Assembly: GCF_004912165.1 (NCBI RefSeq)
Contig: NZ_STGV01000006.1
Coordinates: 242,446 to 306,445 of the forward strand
Length of the DNA: 64,000 nucleotides
Direction: 5' to 3'
Origin: Peteryoungia ipomoeae
Lineage (GTDB): Bacteria > Pseudomonadota > Alphaproteobacteria > Rhizobiales > Rhizobiaceae
Shown here: positions 55,615 to 64,000 of the stretch, one piece after another
Layout of the letters: every line of letters begins with the position of its first letter
Numbering within the stretch: the stretch's first letter is position 1
Notes under the pieces: generated by a model
Databases searched by the model: none
What the model was told of the DNA's origin: nothing
Seen by the model: only the letters and a program-made list of their open reading frames with translations
Made by a program: the position numbers and the translations under genes

Positions 55615-56111
55615 GAGTAGTCTCCCAATGGTGAGGAGCGAGCCCTTCACCGGTTCTTTTGGTCCCGCGGCGCGTGAACCGCGCCCGTGTTTGTTGAACA
55701 GCAGCCGTAGCTGCTACTCGCGTAGCTTGGACGCTTGGTGGTCTGGTCGCAGATGAGCCACCATGCCATGCCTTACATTCTAGCCACTGCTGCAGTTTCT
55801 TATCGGCTCCTGAAACGATGTAAAGAGAGAATCTGCCGCATTCTCCCTGCATTTCGGGCTGATTTTCGCCAGGATCAAGAAAATGTGGAGATTGATGCTC
55901 GATTTGCCCGTGAAACTGTTTCGCTTCACTTTGTTTAGCGCTTTACGCGATGCCCCACAGAATCAGGGGATATTGTCGCGATTAACTGCAATCAAGAATG
56001 GTGGCACTGGTTCTTCTGAGCGGTAGACTTGCCGTAAACGAAATTTTTATCATTCAGTCAAGAAATTGACGTTCGAAAGAATTGAGGGACGGGCGACACG
56101 CCCCTCCCCTT
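55615..56111. other. Intergenic region holding the dipeptide operon promoter
   Basis: About 500 bases. A small hairpin AGCAGC-CGTA-GCTGCT lies at 55700-55715 in the leader of the dppA-type gene. The stretch 55900-56075 is AT-rich and probably contains its promoter. Near 56084-56107 a GC stem with CGGGCG/CGCCCG may end the RND transcript on the minus strand. No coding sequence is convincing. Confidence 0.4.
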
Positions 56112-59100
56112 TCATTCCGCTTTGCTTGTTTCGGAGGATCGGCCGAAGAAGAGAGCGTAACTGGCTGGCAGGACAAAAATCGTCAGAAGCGTCGCCACTA
56201 GGATGCCGCCCATCATCGCGTAGGCAAGCGGTCCCCAGAATATGCCCCGAGAGATCGGGATGAGGGCAAGGACAGCGGTCAGTGCGGTGAGCACAATCGG
56301 CCGGAAGCGTCTGACCGCTGAGCCTATGATGGCTTCTGATCTCTCCATGCCTGCGGCAAGATCCTGATCGATCTGGTCGATCAAAATGATCGAGTTGCGA
56401 ATAATGATCCCGAGCAGTGCTATGACGCCAAGGATGGCGACGAAGCCAAAGGGCGCTCCCGAGATCAGCAATGCCGCGGCTGCACCGATGATGCCGAGGG
56501 GGCCGGTCGCAAGCACGAGCATTGATTTGCCGAAATGCTGAAGCTGGACCATCAGCAGGATGACGATGACGGCCAGCATGATCGGAGCCTTTGCCGCGAT
56601 GGAGGCCTGGCTTTCGGCGCTGTCCTCTGCGCCGCCCTGAATCTCGATGGCGTAGCCTGTCGGCAGGTTTTCGCGCAGCGGGGCGAGGCTCTCGTAGAGG
56701 CGTGCCGACACATCGTTGGACTGGACGCCATCGGGGAGGGTGGCCCTGACCGTGATTGTGGGCAGCCGGTTGCGGCGCCATTCGATGCCCTGCTCAAGGG
56801 TAGGCACCACCTTTGCGATCTGCGAAAGAGGGATAAAGGCGCCTCGATCGGTCGGCACATAAATCGAGTTGACAGCTGTCAACAGGGTTCGGCTCTCTGC
56901 CGGTTCGCGAGCAACAATCGATATTGTCTCCTCGCCTGCCCGCACGTCAGCCAGCGGCGCGCCACTCATTGTCGCCTGCAACATCTGCCGCAGGCGCTGC
57001 GAGCTGACGCCCAGTGCCCTCGCCCGATCCTGATCTACGACGAGCGTCATTGCCGCAACCGGCTCGAGCCAATCGTCATGGATGGCCTGCGCCAAGGGTT
57101 CCTTGTGGAAAGCCTGCTTGACCTGATCGGCGATGCCGCGCACGACCTGCCGGTCAGGTCCGGTCACGCGCATCTGGACGGCCCAGCCGGTTGGGGGGCC
57201 AAGGAAGAGGCGGTCCACTTTGCCGCGCACCGCAGGGAATTCCGTGGCCAGCAGATCCCGCATCTTTGCAATCAGCCGTTCGCGTGCGTCTTCATCCTTC
57301 GCCATGACGAGGAGCTGGGCGTAGTTGGGGTTGCGCAGCTGTTGGTCGAGCGGCAGGAAGAAGCGCGGAGCACCTTCGCCGATATAGGTCGCGACAAAGC
57401 GCTGATCGTCGTCCTTCAAGACCTCCGCCTCGAGCCGGGCCGCCTCGGCCTCGACTTCCTTTATCGAGGTTCCTTCGGGCAGCCACATATCCACGAGGAT
57501 TTCGGGACGGGACGACTGGGGGAAGAAGTTTTGCGGGATGAACTGGAAGGACCAGAGGCTTGTCGCAAATATGCCGAGCGTCGTGACGACGACAAGAATT
57601 CGATGCTTGACCGCAAAGAAGACGGCTGAGCGGAGACGCCTGTAGAACGGCGTGTCGAAGACATCCTTGTGCTCACCGGACTGAGGGCGGTGCTTCAAAA
57701 GCAGGTAGCCGAGCCAAGGCGTGAAATAGACCGCAACGAACCAGGAGACAACAAGCGAAATTCCAACGACGTAGAAGAGCGAGCGGACATATTCGCCGGC
57801 TGTGGACTCGGCAAATCCCACTGGAATGAAGCCCGCAGTCGTAATGAGCGTACCCGTCAGCATGGGGAAGGCGGTCGAGGTATAGGCAAAGCTTGCCGCA
57901 TCGACCTTGCTGAGGCCCTCCTCAAGCTTTCGTTCCATGAGTTCGACGACGATCATGGCGTCGTCGACGAGAAGGCCGAGCGCGATGATCAGGGCGCCGA
58001 GCGAGATACGCTGCAGGTCGAGACCGAGTTCGTACATGATGGCAAAGGTCGCCGCGAGAACCAGCGGAATGGCGATTGCGATGACGAGGCCAGAGCGCCA
58101 GCCGATAGAGAGAAAGGACACCACGAGAACGATGAGCAAGGCCTCGCCCAGCGCCTTGGAAAACTCTCCAATCGCCTCGGTTACCACTTCTGGCTGGTTC
58201 GAAATCTGCGAAACCTCGACACCCAGCGGTAACCCGGCCTCAAACCGCGCAAGCGTCTCCTCGACTGCCTTGCCGACATCCGTCACCTTGAAGCCCTTGG
58301 CCATGACAACGCCAAGCTGGACAGAGTCCTGGCCATTGAATCGGAACTTGCGCTGATAGGGGTCTTCAAGGCCCTCGGTTACCGTGGCGATATCACCGAG
58401 CCGTGTGACCTGCTCTCCGGCCTGCAGGCGCAGATCCCGGATATCGTCCGCAGCACTCAACCCGCCATCGACGGTAATACGCACGGACCGCGAACCGGTG
58501 TCGATGCTCCCCGTGGCGTCAATGGCGTTCTGGCCTGCTAAGGCCTGCTGCAGATCGGTGAATGTCAGGCCGCGATCAGCCAGTGTTTGCGAGGAGACAT
58601 CGATGAAGATTTTCTGAGGCTGATCGCCCAGGATCACCGCCTTTTCAACGCCTTCGGTCGCCAGCAATACATCGCGGGCCTGGATCGCGTAGGTCTTCAG
58701 TTCCGGATACCCAAATCCTTCTCCGGTCAAAGCGTAAAGCGTGATAAAGGTATCGCCGAATTCGTCGTTGAAGTAAGGACCGAGCAACCCTTCTGGCAAC
58801 TCGTTCTCAATATCGCCGACCTTTTTGCGCACCTGATAAAACGCGTCAGCCACATCCTGTGCGTCGGTGTCGCCCTTGACCTGCAGCGTAATGATGGCTG
58901 ACCCGGGTCGGGTATAGGACTTCACCCAATCGAGGTGCGGTGTCTCCTGGAGCTTGCGCTCAATCTTGTTGACCACCTGGTCCTGCATGTCGGTCAGTGA
59001 CGCCCCCGGCCAGAAGGCCTGGACGACCATGACGCGGAAAGTGAAATCTGGATCCTCCTTCTGGCCCATTTCCATCAGGCCGAAGAGACCAGTTAGAAGA

Positions 59101-59192
59101 ATGAGCCCGAATAGAAAGCGGGCGATCGAAGGGTGTTGAATGGCCCATCGAGACAGGTTGAAACGCCCCGTTTGAACAGGTGACACGGTCAT
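56112..59192 (-). CDS. RND-family efflux pump inner membrane transporter
   Basis: 1026 residues from the ATG at 59192, normal RND length. Two halves each with one plus five helices; 'LRISLGALIIALGLLVDDAMIVVELMERK' carries the two Asp of the proton relay in helix 4 (near residue 400), the second half has 'LGIIIRNSIILIDQIDQD'. 'EDPDFTFRVMVVQAFWPGAS' in the first periplasmic loop is typical of the HAE1-like MMPL-free branch for lipophilic drugs. Exports hydrophobic compounds by proton antiport with the adaptor gene upstream. No TolC gene is adjacent, so it must use one elsewhere. Confidence 0.92.
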   Translation of the reverse strand: MTVSPVQTGRFNLSRWAIQHPSIARFLFGLILLTGLFGLMEMGQKEDPDFTFRVMVVQAFWPGASLTDMQDQVVNKIERKLQETPHLDWVKSYTRPGSAIITLQVKGDTDAQDVADAFYQVRKKVGDIENELPEGLLGPYFNDEFGDTFITLYALTGEGFGYPELKTYAIQARDVLLATEGVEKAVILGDQPQKIFIDVSSQTLADRGLTFTDLQQALAGQNAIDATGSIDTGSRSVRITVDGGLSAADDIRDLRLQAGEQVTRLGDIATVTEGLEDPYQRKFRFNGQDSVQLGVVMAKGFKVTDVGKAVEETLARFEAGLPLGVEVSQISNQPEVVTEAIGEFSKALGEALLIVLVVSFLSIGWRSGLVIAIAIPLVLAATFAIMYELGLDLQRISLGALIIALGLLVDDAMIVVELMERKLEEGLSKVDAASFAYTSTAFPMLTGTLITTAGFIPVGFAESTAGEYVRSLFYVVGISLVVSWFVAVYFTPWLGYLLLKHRPQSGEHKDVFDTPFYRRLRSAVFFAVKHRILVVVTTLGIFATSLWSFQFIPQNFFPQSSRPEILVDMWLPEGTSIKEVEAEAARLEAEVLKDDDQRFVATYIGEGAPRFFLPLDQQLRNPNYAQLLVMAKDEDARERLIAKMRDLLATEFPAVRGKVDRLFLGPPTGWAVQMRVTGPDRQVVRGIADQVKQAFHKEPLAQAIHDDWLEPVAAMTLVVDQDRARALGVSSQRLRQMLQATMSGAPLADVRAGEETISIVAREPAESRTLLTAVNSIYVPTDRGAFIPLSQIAKVVPTLEQGIEWRRNRLPTITVRATLPDGVQSNDVSARLYESLAPLRENLPTGYAIEIQGGAEDSAESQASIAAKAPIMLAVIVILLMVQLQHFGKSMLVLATGPLGIIGAAAALLISGAPFGFVAILGVIALLGIIIRNSIILIDQIDQDLAAGMERSEAIIGSAVRRFRPIVLTALTAVLALIPISRGIFWGPLAYAMMGGILVATLLTIFVLPASYALFFGRSSETSKAE

Positions 59193-59223
59193 GGAAATGG
59201 CTCCGAAGGAAACGGGGACGTAA

Positions 59224-60354
59224 TCAGTGGGTCGGTGCGGAAAGCTCGGTGCTGGCAACCCGAGCCAAATGCTCGTCGTCCAAAGCGACCTTCAGATTTT
59301 CCTGCATGAATTGCGTGCCCGCGACGACAACAAGGTCGCCGGCGCTCAGGCCTTCCGATATCTGAACGCCCTTATCGGAAAATGCCTCGAGCGTAACGGG
59401 CTTGGCATGGGCGGTTTGTCCGCCGCGATCGACCTTCCAGACAATTGCTTGCCGGGCGCCATCTTGCGTGAGCGCAGAAAGGGGCAGTTCAAAGCGGGTG
59501 GCCTTCGCATCCGTGTTGACAAGCACGCGCGCCGTCATTCCGAGGAGCGCATCATTGCGATTGCCAAGACCGATCTTGACCGCGAACGTGCGGGATGCCG
59601 GATCAGCGCTGCCTGCGACCTCGCGGATGGTGCCCTCGAAGGAGACGCCCTCCTTTGCCCAGAGGTTTACCTGCACCTTCTTGCCAGCAGAGAAAGAAAG
59701 GATCTCGTTTTCGGGAACGGCAATCAGCGCATCCCGCTCGCCATCCGTTGCCAGGGTAACGACCGGATTGCCAGCCGGGAGCACCTGCCCCGCGTCGGCG
59801 CTGACAGCCGTCACGATACCATCCGTGTCGGCCCGCAATTCACTGTACGAAAGCTGGTTCTGCGCTTGAGCCAGAGCTGCCCGAGCACTGTCTCTGTTGG
59901 CGATGGCTTGATTGAGCGATAGCTCGGCCTGCTCCAGCTGAGCCTTCGTCGTCACCTTCTGCGCGAACAAGTTTGCTGCACGCGTCTCTGCGAATTGTGC
60001 GGTTTCGACCTGACGCTCAGCCGCTTCAAGACTGGCCTTGGCGCTATCAAGCTGCAGAGCAAGATCTGTGCCGTCAAGACGCGCGAGGAGCTGCCCCGCG
60101 CTCACGCGGTCGCCCACATCGACCAATCTTTCGGTGATCTTGCCTGCAACCCGAAAACCAGTCGGCGCTTCGCTGCGGGCCGTGACAATGCCGGAATACC
60201 GCAGCACACTGCCGTTCTGCAAAGGCTGTACTTCAATCACCTTGACCGGGCGAGGTGAAGTTTCCGCGGGCGCTTGCGCGACACTGTCATTGCAGGCCGT
60301 CAGAGCCAGCATCATGAGAATTGGGAGTGATAGACGCGAAACAACGAGGTGCAT
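59224..60354 (-). CDS. RND efflux periplasmic adaptor lipoprotein
   Basis: 376 residues from the ATG at 60354. Lipoprotein signal with lipobox LTAC, Cys21. Domains in order: beta-barrel and lipoyl strands ('GKITERLVDVGDRVSAGQLLARLDGTDLALQLD'), coiled coil (about 85-155), second lipoyl half ('SYSELRADTDGIVTAVSADAGQVLPAGNPVVTL') and 'LLGMTARVLVN' barrel. Links the RND pump to an outer membrane channel. Between tetR-type regulator (12 bases) and pump gene (31 bases), one operon. Confidence 0.92.
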   Translation of the reverse strand: MHLVVSRLSLPILMMLALTACNDSVAQAPAETSPRPVKVIEVQPLQNGSVLRYSGIVTARSEAPTGFRVAGKITERLVDVGDRVSAGQLLARLDGTDLALQLDSAKASLEAAERQVETAQFAETRAANLFAQKVTTKAQLEQAELSLNQAIANRDSARAALAQAQNQLSYSELRADTDGIVTAVSADAGQVLPAGNPVVTLATDGERDALIAVPENEILSFSAGKKVQVNLWAKEGVSFEGTIREVAGSADPASRTFAVKIGLGNRNDALLGMTARVLVNTDAKATRFELPLSALTQDGARQAIVWKVDRGGQTAHAKPVTLEAFSDKGVQISEGLSAGDLVVVAGTQFMQENLKVALDDEHLARVASTELSAPTH

Positions 60355-60365
60355 CGGAGGGATCC

Positions 60366-60980
60366 TCAACGGGGGGCTTTCAAGGCACAGATGGCGAAAT
60401 CGGTCAGTTCTTCCGGCGTCGCCCGGTTTGGCTTGTTTATGCATTGGGCGACCAATTGGGGGTGGTGCAGCGCGGATGTCGCGGCGCCAAATGCTCGTGC
60501 CGAGGCGCCAGCATCGCCTATGGGAAACTCGCCAGAGGCCATGCCATCGGCAATAATCCGTGCGATGATATCCTGTAGCGTGTCGATGTATTGATCGATA
60601 ACGCTCCAGTCGCGTTCGATGGCCACGATCACCATTTCATGGACCCGGTGCTCGTCGATCATCGTGTCGACCGTGAACTTGAAATGGGCAAGGGTATAGT
60701 GGCGCAAACGCTCTTCCGCGCTGCCCGGCATGGATGCTGCTTCTTCGGCCAAGGCAATGCTTTGCTGCAGCATCCGCCCACAGATCGCCTGGTGGATTTC
60801 GACCTTCGAGGTGAAGAAGCGATAGATATTGGCGGGTGACATGCCAAGATCCTTGGCGATATCAGCGACCGTCGTCTTTGCGTATCCATAGTGACGAAAC
60901 AGCCTTTCGGCCGCGTCAAGTATGCGCATGTAGGTATCCTGACGCTGGAGATCGGACGTGATTTCGAGGGACTGGGACAT
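60366..60980 (-). CDS. TetR-family repressor of the RND efflux operon
   Basis: 204 residues. N-terminal helix-turn-helix 'AAERLFRHYGYAKTTVADIAKDLGMSPANIYRFFTSK' is a clear TetR_N. The C-terminal ligand domain is similar to the TetR_C subfamily seen beside multidrug pumps. AAGGAATG precedes the ATG. A perfect inverted repeat lies 9 bases upstream of its start, so autorepression and control of the adaptor and pump are likely, relieved by a pump substrate. Confidence 0.9.
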   Translation of the reverse strand: MSQSLEITSDLQRQDTYMRILDAAERLFRHYGYAKTTVADIAKDLGMSPANIYRFFTSKVEIHQAICGRMLQQSIALAEEAASMPGSAEERLRHYTLAHFKFTVDTMIDEHRVHEMVIVAIERDWSVIDQYIDTLQDIIARIIADGMASGEFPIGDAGASARAFGAATSALHHPQLVAQCINKPNRATPEELTDFAICALKAPR

Positions 60981-60988
60981 TACATTCC

Positions 60989-61024
60989 TTACGACTGACG
61001 AATTTTAAATTTCGTCAGTCGTAA
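60989..61024. promoter_or_regulatory. TetR operator: two perfect 14-base arms
   Basis: TTACGACTGACGAA (60989-61002) and TTCGTCAGTCGTAA (61011-61024) are exact complements with an 8-base AT spacer. The GACTGACGAA type sequence before a tetR-RND operon is where the repressor would cover the promoter. Confidence 0.75.
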
Positions 61025-61228
61025 TTCGCCCATGTGCAGAAGTCAACACGCCGGCCAAAGCATGCCGGATTGGCTCCAGATTATCTGGGGTAGGGGAGGG
61101 CGCTCGTCCTATTTGGTTGTATAGCTGTCTATGGAGCGCATCATGGACCTGCCGTTAGTCTGCAGTCTGAGACTCAATAAAGCCCGCTCCCACCCATGCG
61201 CAGGAGCATAAGTGCAAGGAGATTGAGG

Positions 61229-61528
61229 ATGATAAAGTCGCCATATTCAACTTCCGCTATCGTCATTTGCGTTGTTCTGGCTTTTGTCGGGTGCACAGCC
61301 GACGATGCACAGCAGCCTCAGGAGGAAAGCCGGTGCAGCCTCGAAGCGGCTCAGAAACTCGTCAACAAGGCCAAGCCGACAGACGAGGAAGCCATGCGGC
61401 TTACCGGGGCAACTGCTGTACGGCAGATAAAGCCCGGAGACATGGTCACGCAGGACTTCCGAGAGGATCGCGTGACAATCGAGACGGATCCCGCTTCAGG
61501 GAATGTGGTTGCGGCCAGGTGCGGTTAG
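61229..61528 (+). CDS. I78-family peptidase inhibitor lipoprotein
   Basis: 99 residues from the ATG at 61229 (AAGGAGATTGAGG upstream). Signal with lipobox AFVGC, Cys22. The rest fits Inhibitor_I78: 'CSLEAAQKLVNKAKPTDEEAMRLTGATAVRQIKPGDMVTQDFREDRVTIETDPASGNVVAARCG' contains the conserved R-x-I/V-x-P-G-D-x-V-T-x-D-F-R-x-D-R-x-x-I and terminal R-C-G. Such proteins inhibit serine proteases in the periplasm, as the Aspergillus elastase inhibitor relatives do. Monocistronic. Confidence 0.85.
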   Translation: MIKSPYSTSAIVICVVLAFVGCTADDAQQPQEESRCSLEAAQKLVNKAKPTDEEAMRLTGATAVRQIKPGDMVTQDFREDRVTIETDPASGNVVAARCG

Positions 61529-62119
61529 TTGGTCTGTCCGCAGTCTGCCTATTCCCTGCACAAAAACGCGGCTCGTGTGCTGCAAATACTTCCTGCGCTT
61601 GACATTGCGCGTAGTTAGCTGAGATTAGCGGCCCGCCACGTTGCGGTTCTGAAATTCTACACTTGTATGACGCTTGGCTGCATCCTGTCTGTGACTTTCG
61701 CCTCTACCGACGTCACCGCCCTTTCCGGCGTCGCCATACTCAACGTCGCAGCAACCTCGCTACATTAGGGCCAGCCGTTCGATCTTGGAGTTTGCCCTGA
61801 AGGTCTTCAAGGCTGCTCTCAACCGCCTGTCCGACCTCGCGAAGAGCTGATTGCCCTCGCACGTGCGGTCGAGTTAACAGATGTTCTATCCGGTCGCTTT
61901 CAGAGCGGCGGCCTGTATTTTTAGATCTGATCGATGGTGCCGGCGTGGGCATTTCCCCCAGGAACCTCAAGCGCCTCATGGATTTAGAGGCTCCTTCGGT
62001 CAGGTGCTATAACTGAAAAATCAATTTGGCTGATATGGTTGCCTGCGTTTCACGATGATAATCGCAACGGTAGAGCCCCCTATATCCGCTGAGCACAGCT
62101 TGAAGTGTCTATCAGGGAA
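61529..62119. other. Intergenic region before the recombinase gene, no convincing gene
   Basis: About 590 bases. An 80-codon frame on the minus strand (61740-61979) is Arg/Ser-rich and matches nothing I know; its composition does not support coding. No tRNA fragment or direct repeat that would mark an attachment site was seen. It could be decayed mobile-element DNA. Confidence 0.4.
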
Positions 62120-63262
62120 CTATAGAAGCCTGGTTGCTGCGCCACTCCGCCTAGTTGCACTATTGTAGTAATCGAAGGCCTGCTGGACGGATCGATGGCG
62201 GGATTGCTCCATGGCTTCAGGGAGTGGAATGCCGCGATTGGCCGCTTCGGTCAGATAGCCTGATCGCAGGCCGTGGGCGGAAAACTCCCCCGGGGCCAAC
62301 CCGGCCATCTTTGCGCGCTGCTTGAGAATGTCATTGATCGCCTTGGGATCCAGCGGCCGGCGCGAAACATTCCCCCAGCGATCAATCGCCCGGAAGACAC
62401 TGCCCTTGTCGATTTTTGCAGCCGCAAGCCACACATTCAGCGCGTCGACCGGTCGACCGCTGAGATAGACGACTTCATCAACGTCAGCACCGCTGGTCTT
62501 GGTGCGACCGAGATGAATGGAAAGAGAGGGGAGGGGAGAACCCCCTTCGTTCGGGATCGGCTCTTCCGGCTGCAGCTGCTCGATCCTGAGGCCCGCAATC
62601 TCGCTGCGGCGCCGGCCACCGGAGCCGAAGGCAACCATCAATATCGCGCGGTCCCTGACATCACGCAGGCTTCCCGTCGTGCAGGTGGCGATCAGTTTCA
62701 GCAGAATATCTCCGGTGATGGCCTTGGCGCTTTTGCGCTTCCTTGGCCGCGGTGTCGCGCGCACGGCAAGGCGGATTGCGGACTTGAGGGCAGGGGAGCT
62801 GAACACACCCTCGAGCCCGCGCCATTTCGTCAGGGTCGACCAGGTGGCAAGACGCCGTCGCACGGTGTCAGGCGCATGCGGGCCGGACACTCGAAGCAAC
62901 CCCTGGAGACGGAGCTTCTGTTCGACGTCAGCTGGCATGCCGTGGCCCGGATCCGTCAGACGCTTTTCCGGATCCCATAGATGATGTGCAACAAACTTGA
63001 GAAGCAGTGCTTCAGGGGCGGGCCAGAGAAGCGACCGGCCGGTTGCAGCGAGCGACCAGGCCTGCAGATAAGCAAGATCGGAGGTCAGGGCCCGCAGCGT
63101 ATTTGCGCCCATACCCTCGTTGACCAGATGACGGAGCGTCTCGACATCCTGATCCGTCAGCAGCTCGGCGAGCTCGTCACGCCGCTCCATCGGCAGGACC
63201 GCGGCGATCGTGTCGAGCGTGCCAAGGCGATGAGCAAGGCCTGTTTCAGGAGTATTGCTCAT
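62120..63262 (-). CDS. Tyrosine-type site-specific recombinase/integrase
   Basis: 380 residues. C-terminal catalytic domain from about residue 180: Arg219 in GGRRRSEIAGL, His330 and Arg333 in SAHGLRSGYL, His356 in SRHRS, and nucleophile Tyr365 or Tyr366 in FDYYN. The N-terminal half is a SAM-like core-binding domain ('TLRALTSDLAYLQAWSLATG' region near 55-75). Its ATG overlaps the VapC stop by four bases. It could act in plasmid or island recombination or dimer resolution; no integration site is visible. Confidence 0.85.
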   Translation of the reverse strand: MSNTPETGLAHRLGTLDTIAAVLPMERRDELAELLTDQDVETLRHLVNEGMGANTLRALTSDLAYLQAWSLAATGRSLLWPAPEALLLKFVAHHLWDPEKRLTDPGHGMPADVEQKLRLQGLLRVSGPHAPDTVRRRLATWSTLTKWRGLEGVFSSPALKSAIRLAVRATPRPRKRKSAKAITGDILLKLIATCTTGSLRDVRDRAILMVAFGSGGRRRSEIAGLRIEQLQPEEPIPNEGGSPLPSLSIHLGRTKTSGADVDEVVYLSGRPVDALNVWLAAAKIDKGSVFRAIDRWGNVSRRPLDPKAINDILKQRAKMAGLAPGEFSAHGLRSGYLTEAANRGIPLPEAMEQSRHRSVQQAFDYYNSATRRSGAATRLL

Positions 63263-63663
63263 GATGTGGACGAGGCCGGATGGAGCTTCAAATCGGTCTG
63301 GCTGAAATCCCGCCCCTTGAAGAGCAGGGGGGCCTTTGCAACCGAGGATACCGCATAGGAGAAGCAGTCTCCCATGTTCAGGCCAGCCGGGTGGCGTCCT
63401 TTGCCAAACTTGTCGAAGGCTTTCTCTGCCGCGAAATAGTGACGTTCGCCGAATGCGATAGCGGTGACGTTGGGCAATTCGGCGAGTTGTTTGATGATGT
63501 CGGCCGCATTGGAAAATTTCCGGCCCGCAAGCACCATGCGGGCCTCAACCAGGGTCGGCCAGCCAACGAGGATCTCTTCGCGAGACACGAGCGAATGGAA
63601 GAGGCTTGCCTCCGGTTCGTTGAGCGACGTCGCAAGGATCACCGAAGTATCGATGACGATCAT
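63259..63663 (-). CDS. vapC: VapC-type PIN-domain toxin
   Basis: 134 residues. PIN acidic residues: Asp5 in MIVIDTSVIL, Glu40 in TLVEARMVL, Asp99 in NMGDCFSYA and Asp119 in FKGRDF. VapC toxins cleave tRNA or rRNA with Mg. It overlaps the antitoxin gene by four bases upstream and the recombinase gene by four bases downstream. Confidence 0.9.
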   Translation of the reverse strand: MIVIDTSVILATSLNEPEASLFHSLVSREEILVGWPTLVEARMVLAGRKFSNAADIIKQLAELPNVTAIAFGERHYFAAEKAFDKFGKGRHPAGLNMGDCFSYAVSSVAKAPLLFKGRDFSQTDLKLHPASSTS

Positions 63664-63917
63664 ATTGGCAGGCCGTTTTCGTCATAGAAATCGTCATGGG
63701 CAGAGGTGGTGCCTGCCGCAACAGTGCGCCGGCCCTCAGCCATCAGCGCCCAAAGGGCATCAGCGGGCGTTTGGGAAGATTTTTCGCGCAGCTCCTGCTC
63801 ATAGCGTTCGAGCGCAACTTCGACCAACCGGTTGATAGGTTGGCCTGTCTGGCGGGACAGGGCATGGGCGAGGTCGCGCGCCTTGCTGCTGCGAATGGAC
63901 AGTTGCGGTTCGGACAT
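63660..63917 (-). CDS. vapB: VapB-type antitoxin
   Basis: 85 residues. N-terminal DNA-binding part 'MSEPQLSIRSSKARDLAHALSRQTGQPINRLVEVALERYEQEL' fits the RHH-like VapB/PSK-operon family; the C-terminal tail with 'FYDENGLPI' is the common toxin-contact end. AGGAAACGTC precedes the ATG. Neutralises the VapC protein and probably represses the operon. TATACTATC near 63952-63944 on the minus strand could be its -10 region. Confidence 0.88.
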   Translation of the reverse strand: MSEPQLSIRSSKARDLAHALSRQTGQPINRLVEVALERYEQELREKSSQTPADALWALMAEGRRTVAAGTTSAHDDFYDENGLPI

Positions 63918-64000
63918 GACGTTTCCTGCTTTTCTGATGGTGATAGTATAAGCGGGGTGGTCAATGATGGCAACGGCAAGCCCTGAGATGGCTCGCAGTA

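Noticed and set aside
54001..55620. Long plus-strand frame of 539 codons opposite the DppA-type gene
   Set aside because: It mirrors the real gene in the complementary frame, has no family motif and no start signals; high-GC codon bias keeps it open.
61740..61979. 79-codon minus-strand frame in the intergenic stretch
   Set aside because: No ribosome site, no family match and Arg/Ser-rich composition.
62120..63917. Integrated prophage or genomic island
   Set aside because: Only a recombinase and a toxin-antitoxin pair are present; no tRNA, direct repeats or phage genes are visible in the window.

Overview
The window looks like chromosomal DNA of a high-GC alphaproteobacterium, most likely Rhizobiaceae (Agrobacterium/Rhizobium-like). 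I infer this from the gene families: a rhizobial set of dipeptide/peptide ABC operons, pobA with an AraC-type activator, a BTLCP (LapG-type) protease and RHH_4 proteins. There is no rRNA or tRNA to confirm it. I saw no CRISPR array and no insertion sequence.

Layout. 1-7929: a type I secretion operon (TolC cut by the window edge, ABC exporter, HlyD adaptor) followed by an RHH-PAS protein; then, divergently, a LapG-like periplasmic protease and a PBP1-fold lipoprotein. 8027-17432: cytochrome b561 and then an unusual cluster joining riboflavin/pterin-type enzymes (stand-alone RibD reductase, GTP cyclohydrolase II, degenerate PTPS/QueD-like protein, MDR dehydrogenase) to a methyltransferase, a GT4 glycosyltransferase, a CDP-alcohol phosphotransferase, an LPG-flippase-like protein and an LTA-synthase-like sulfatase-fold protein. 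I consider this the best candidate for an undescribed pathway. 17429-22742: aromatic catabolism (AraC regulator, pobA, MarR regulator, hydroxycinnamate-CoA ligase, hydratase/lyase). 22762-23621: TacA/TacT-type toxin-antitoxin with a visible operator.

23666-30894: a 5-oxoproline/D-glutamate module (biotin carboxylase/BCCP, PxpB-PxpC fusion, DUF1445, PxpA, NRAMP transporter) under a divergent GntR regulator. 30906-41058: SDR, thioesterase, then a peptide ABC importer operon with gamma-glutamyltransferase and DUF1028, headed by a second GntR regulator with a perfect palindrome at its start. Together these two regions could import gamma-glutamyl compounds and recycle 5-oxoproline to glutamate.

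41229-49882: an NTase-fold gene behind a 29-bp perfect palindrome, an NmrA-type oxidoreductase, a PAS-PAS-XRE protein, a 52-residue membrane protein, and a minus-strand group of aminotransferase, YitT, an aromatic-ammonia-lyase homologue without the MIO triad, and a PfkB kinase. 50176-55614: a complete five-gene dipeptide ABC operon with internal hairpin and terminator. 56112-61024: RND efflux pump, adaptor and TetR repressor with a perfect operator. 61229-63917: I78-type inhibitor lipoprotein, a poor intergenic stretch, and a translationally coupled VapB-VapC-tyrosine recombinase operon.

Coordinates use the start codon I consider best supported (ribosome binding site, signal peptide or family start), often downstream of the longest possible reading frame. 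Functions are from motif recognition by eye; no database search was possible.
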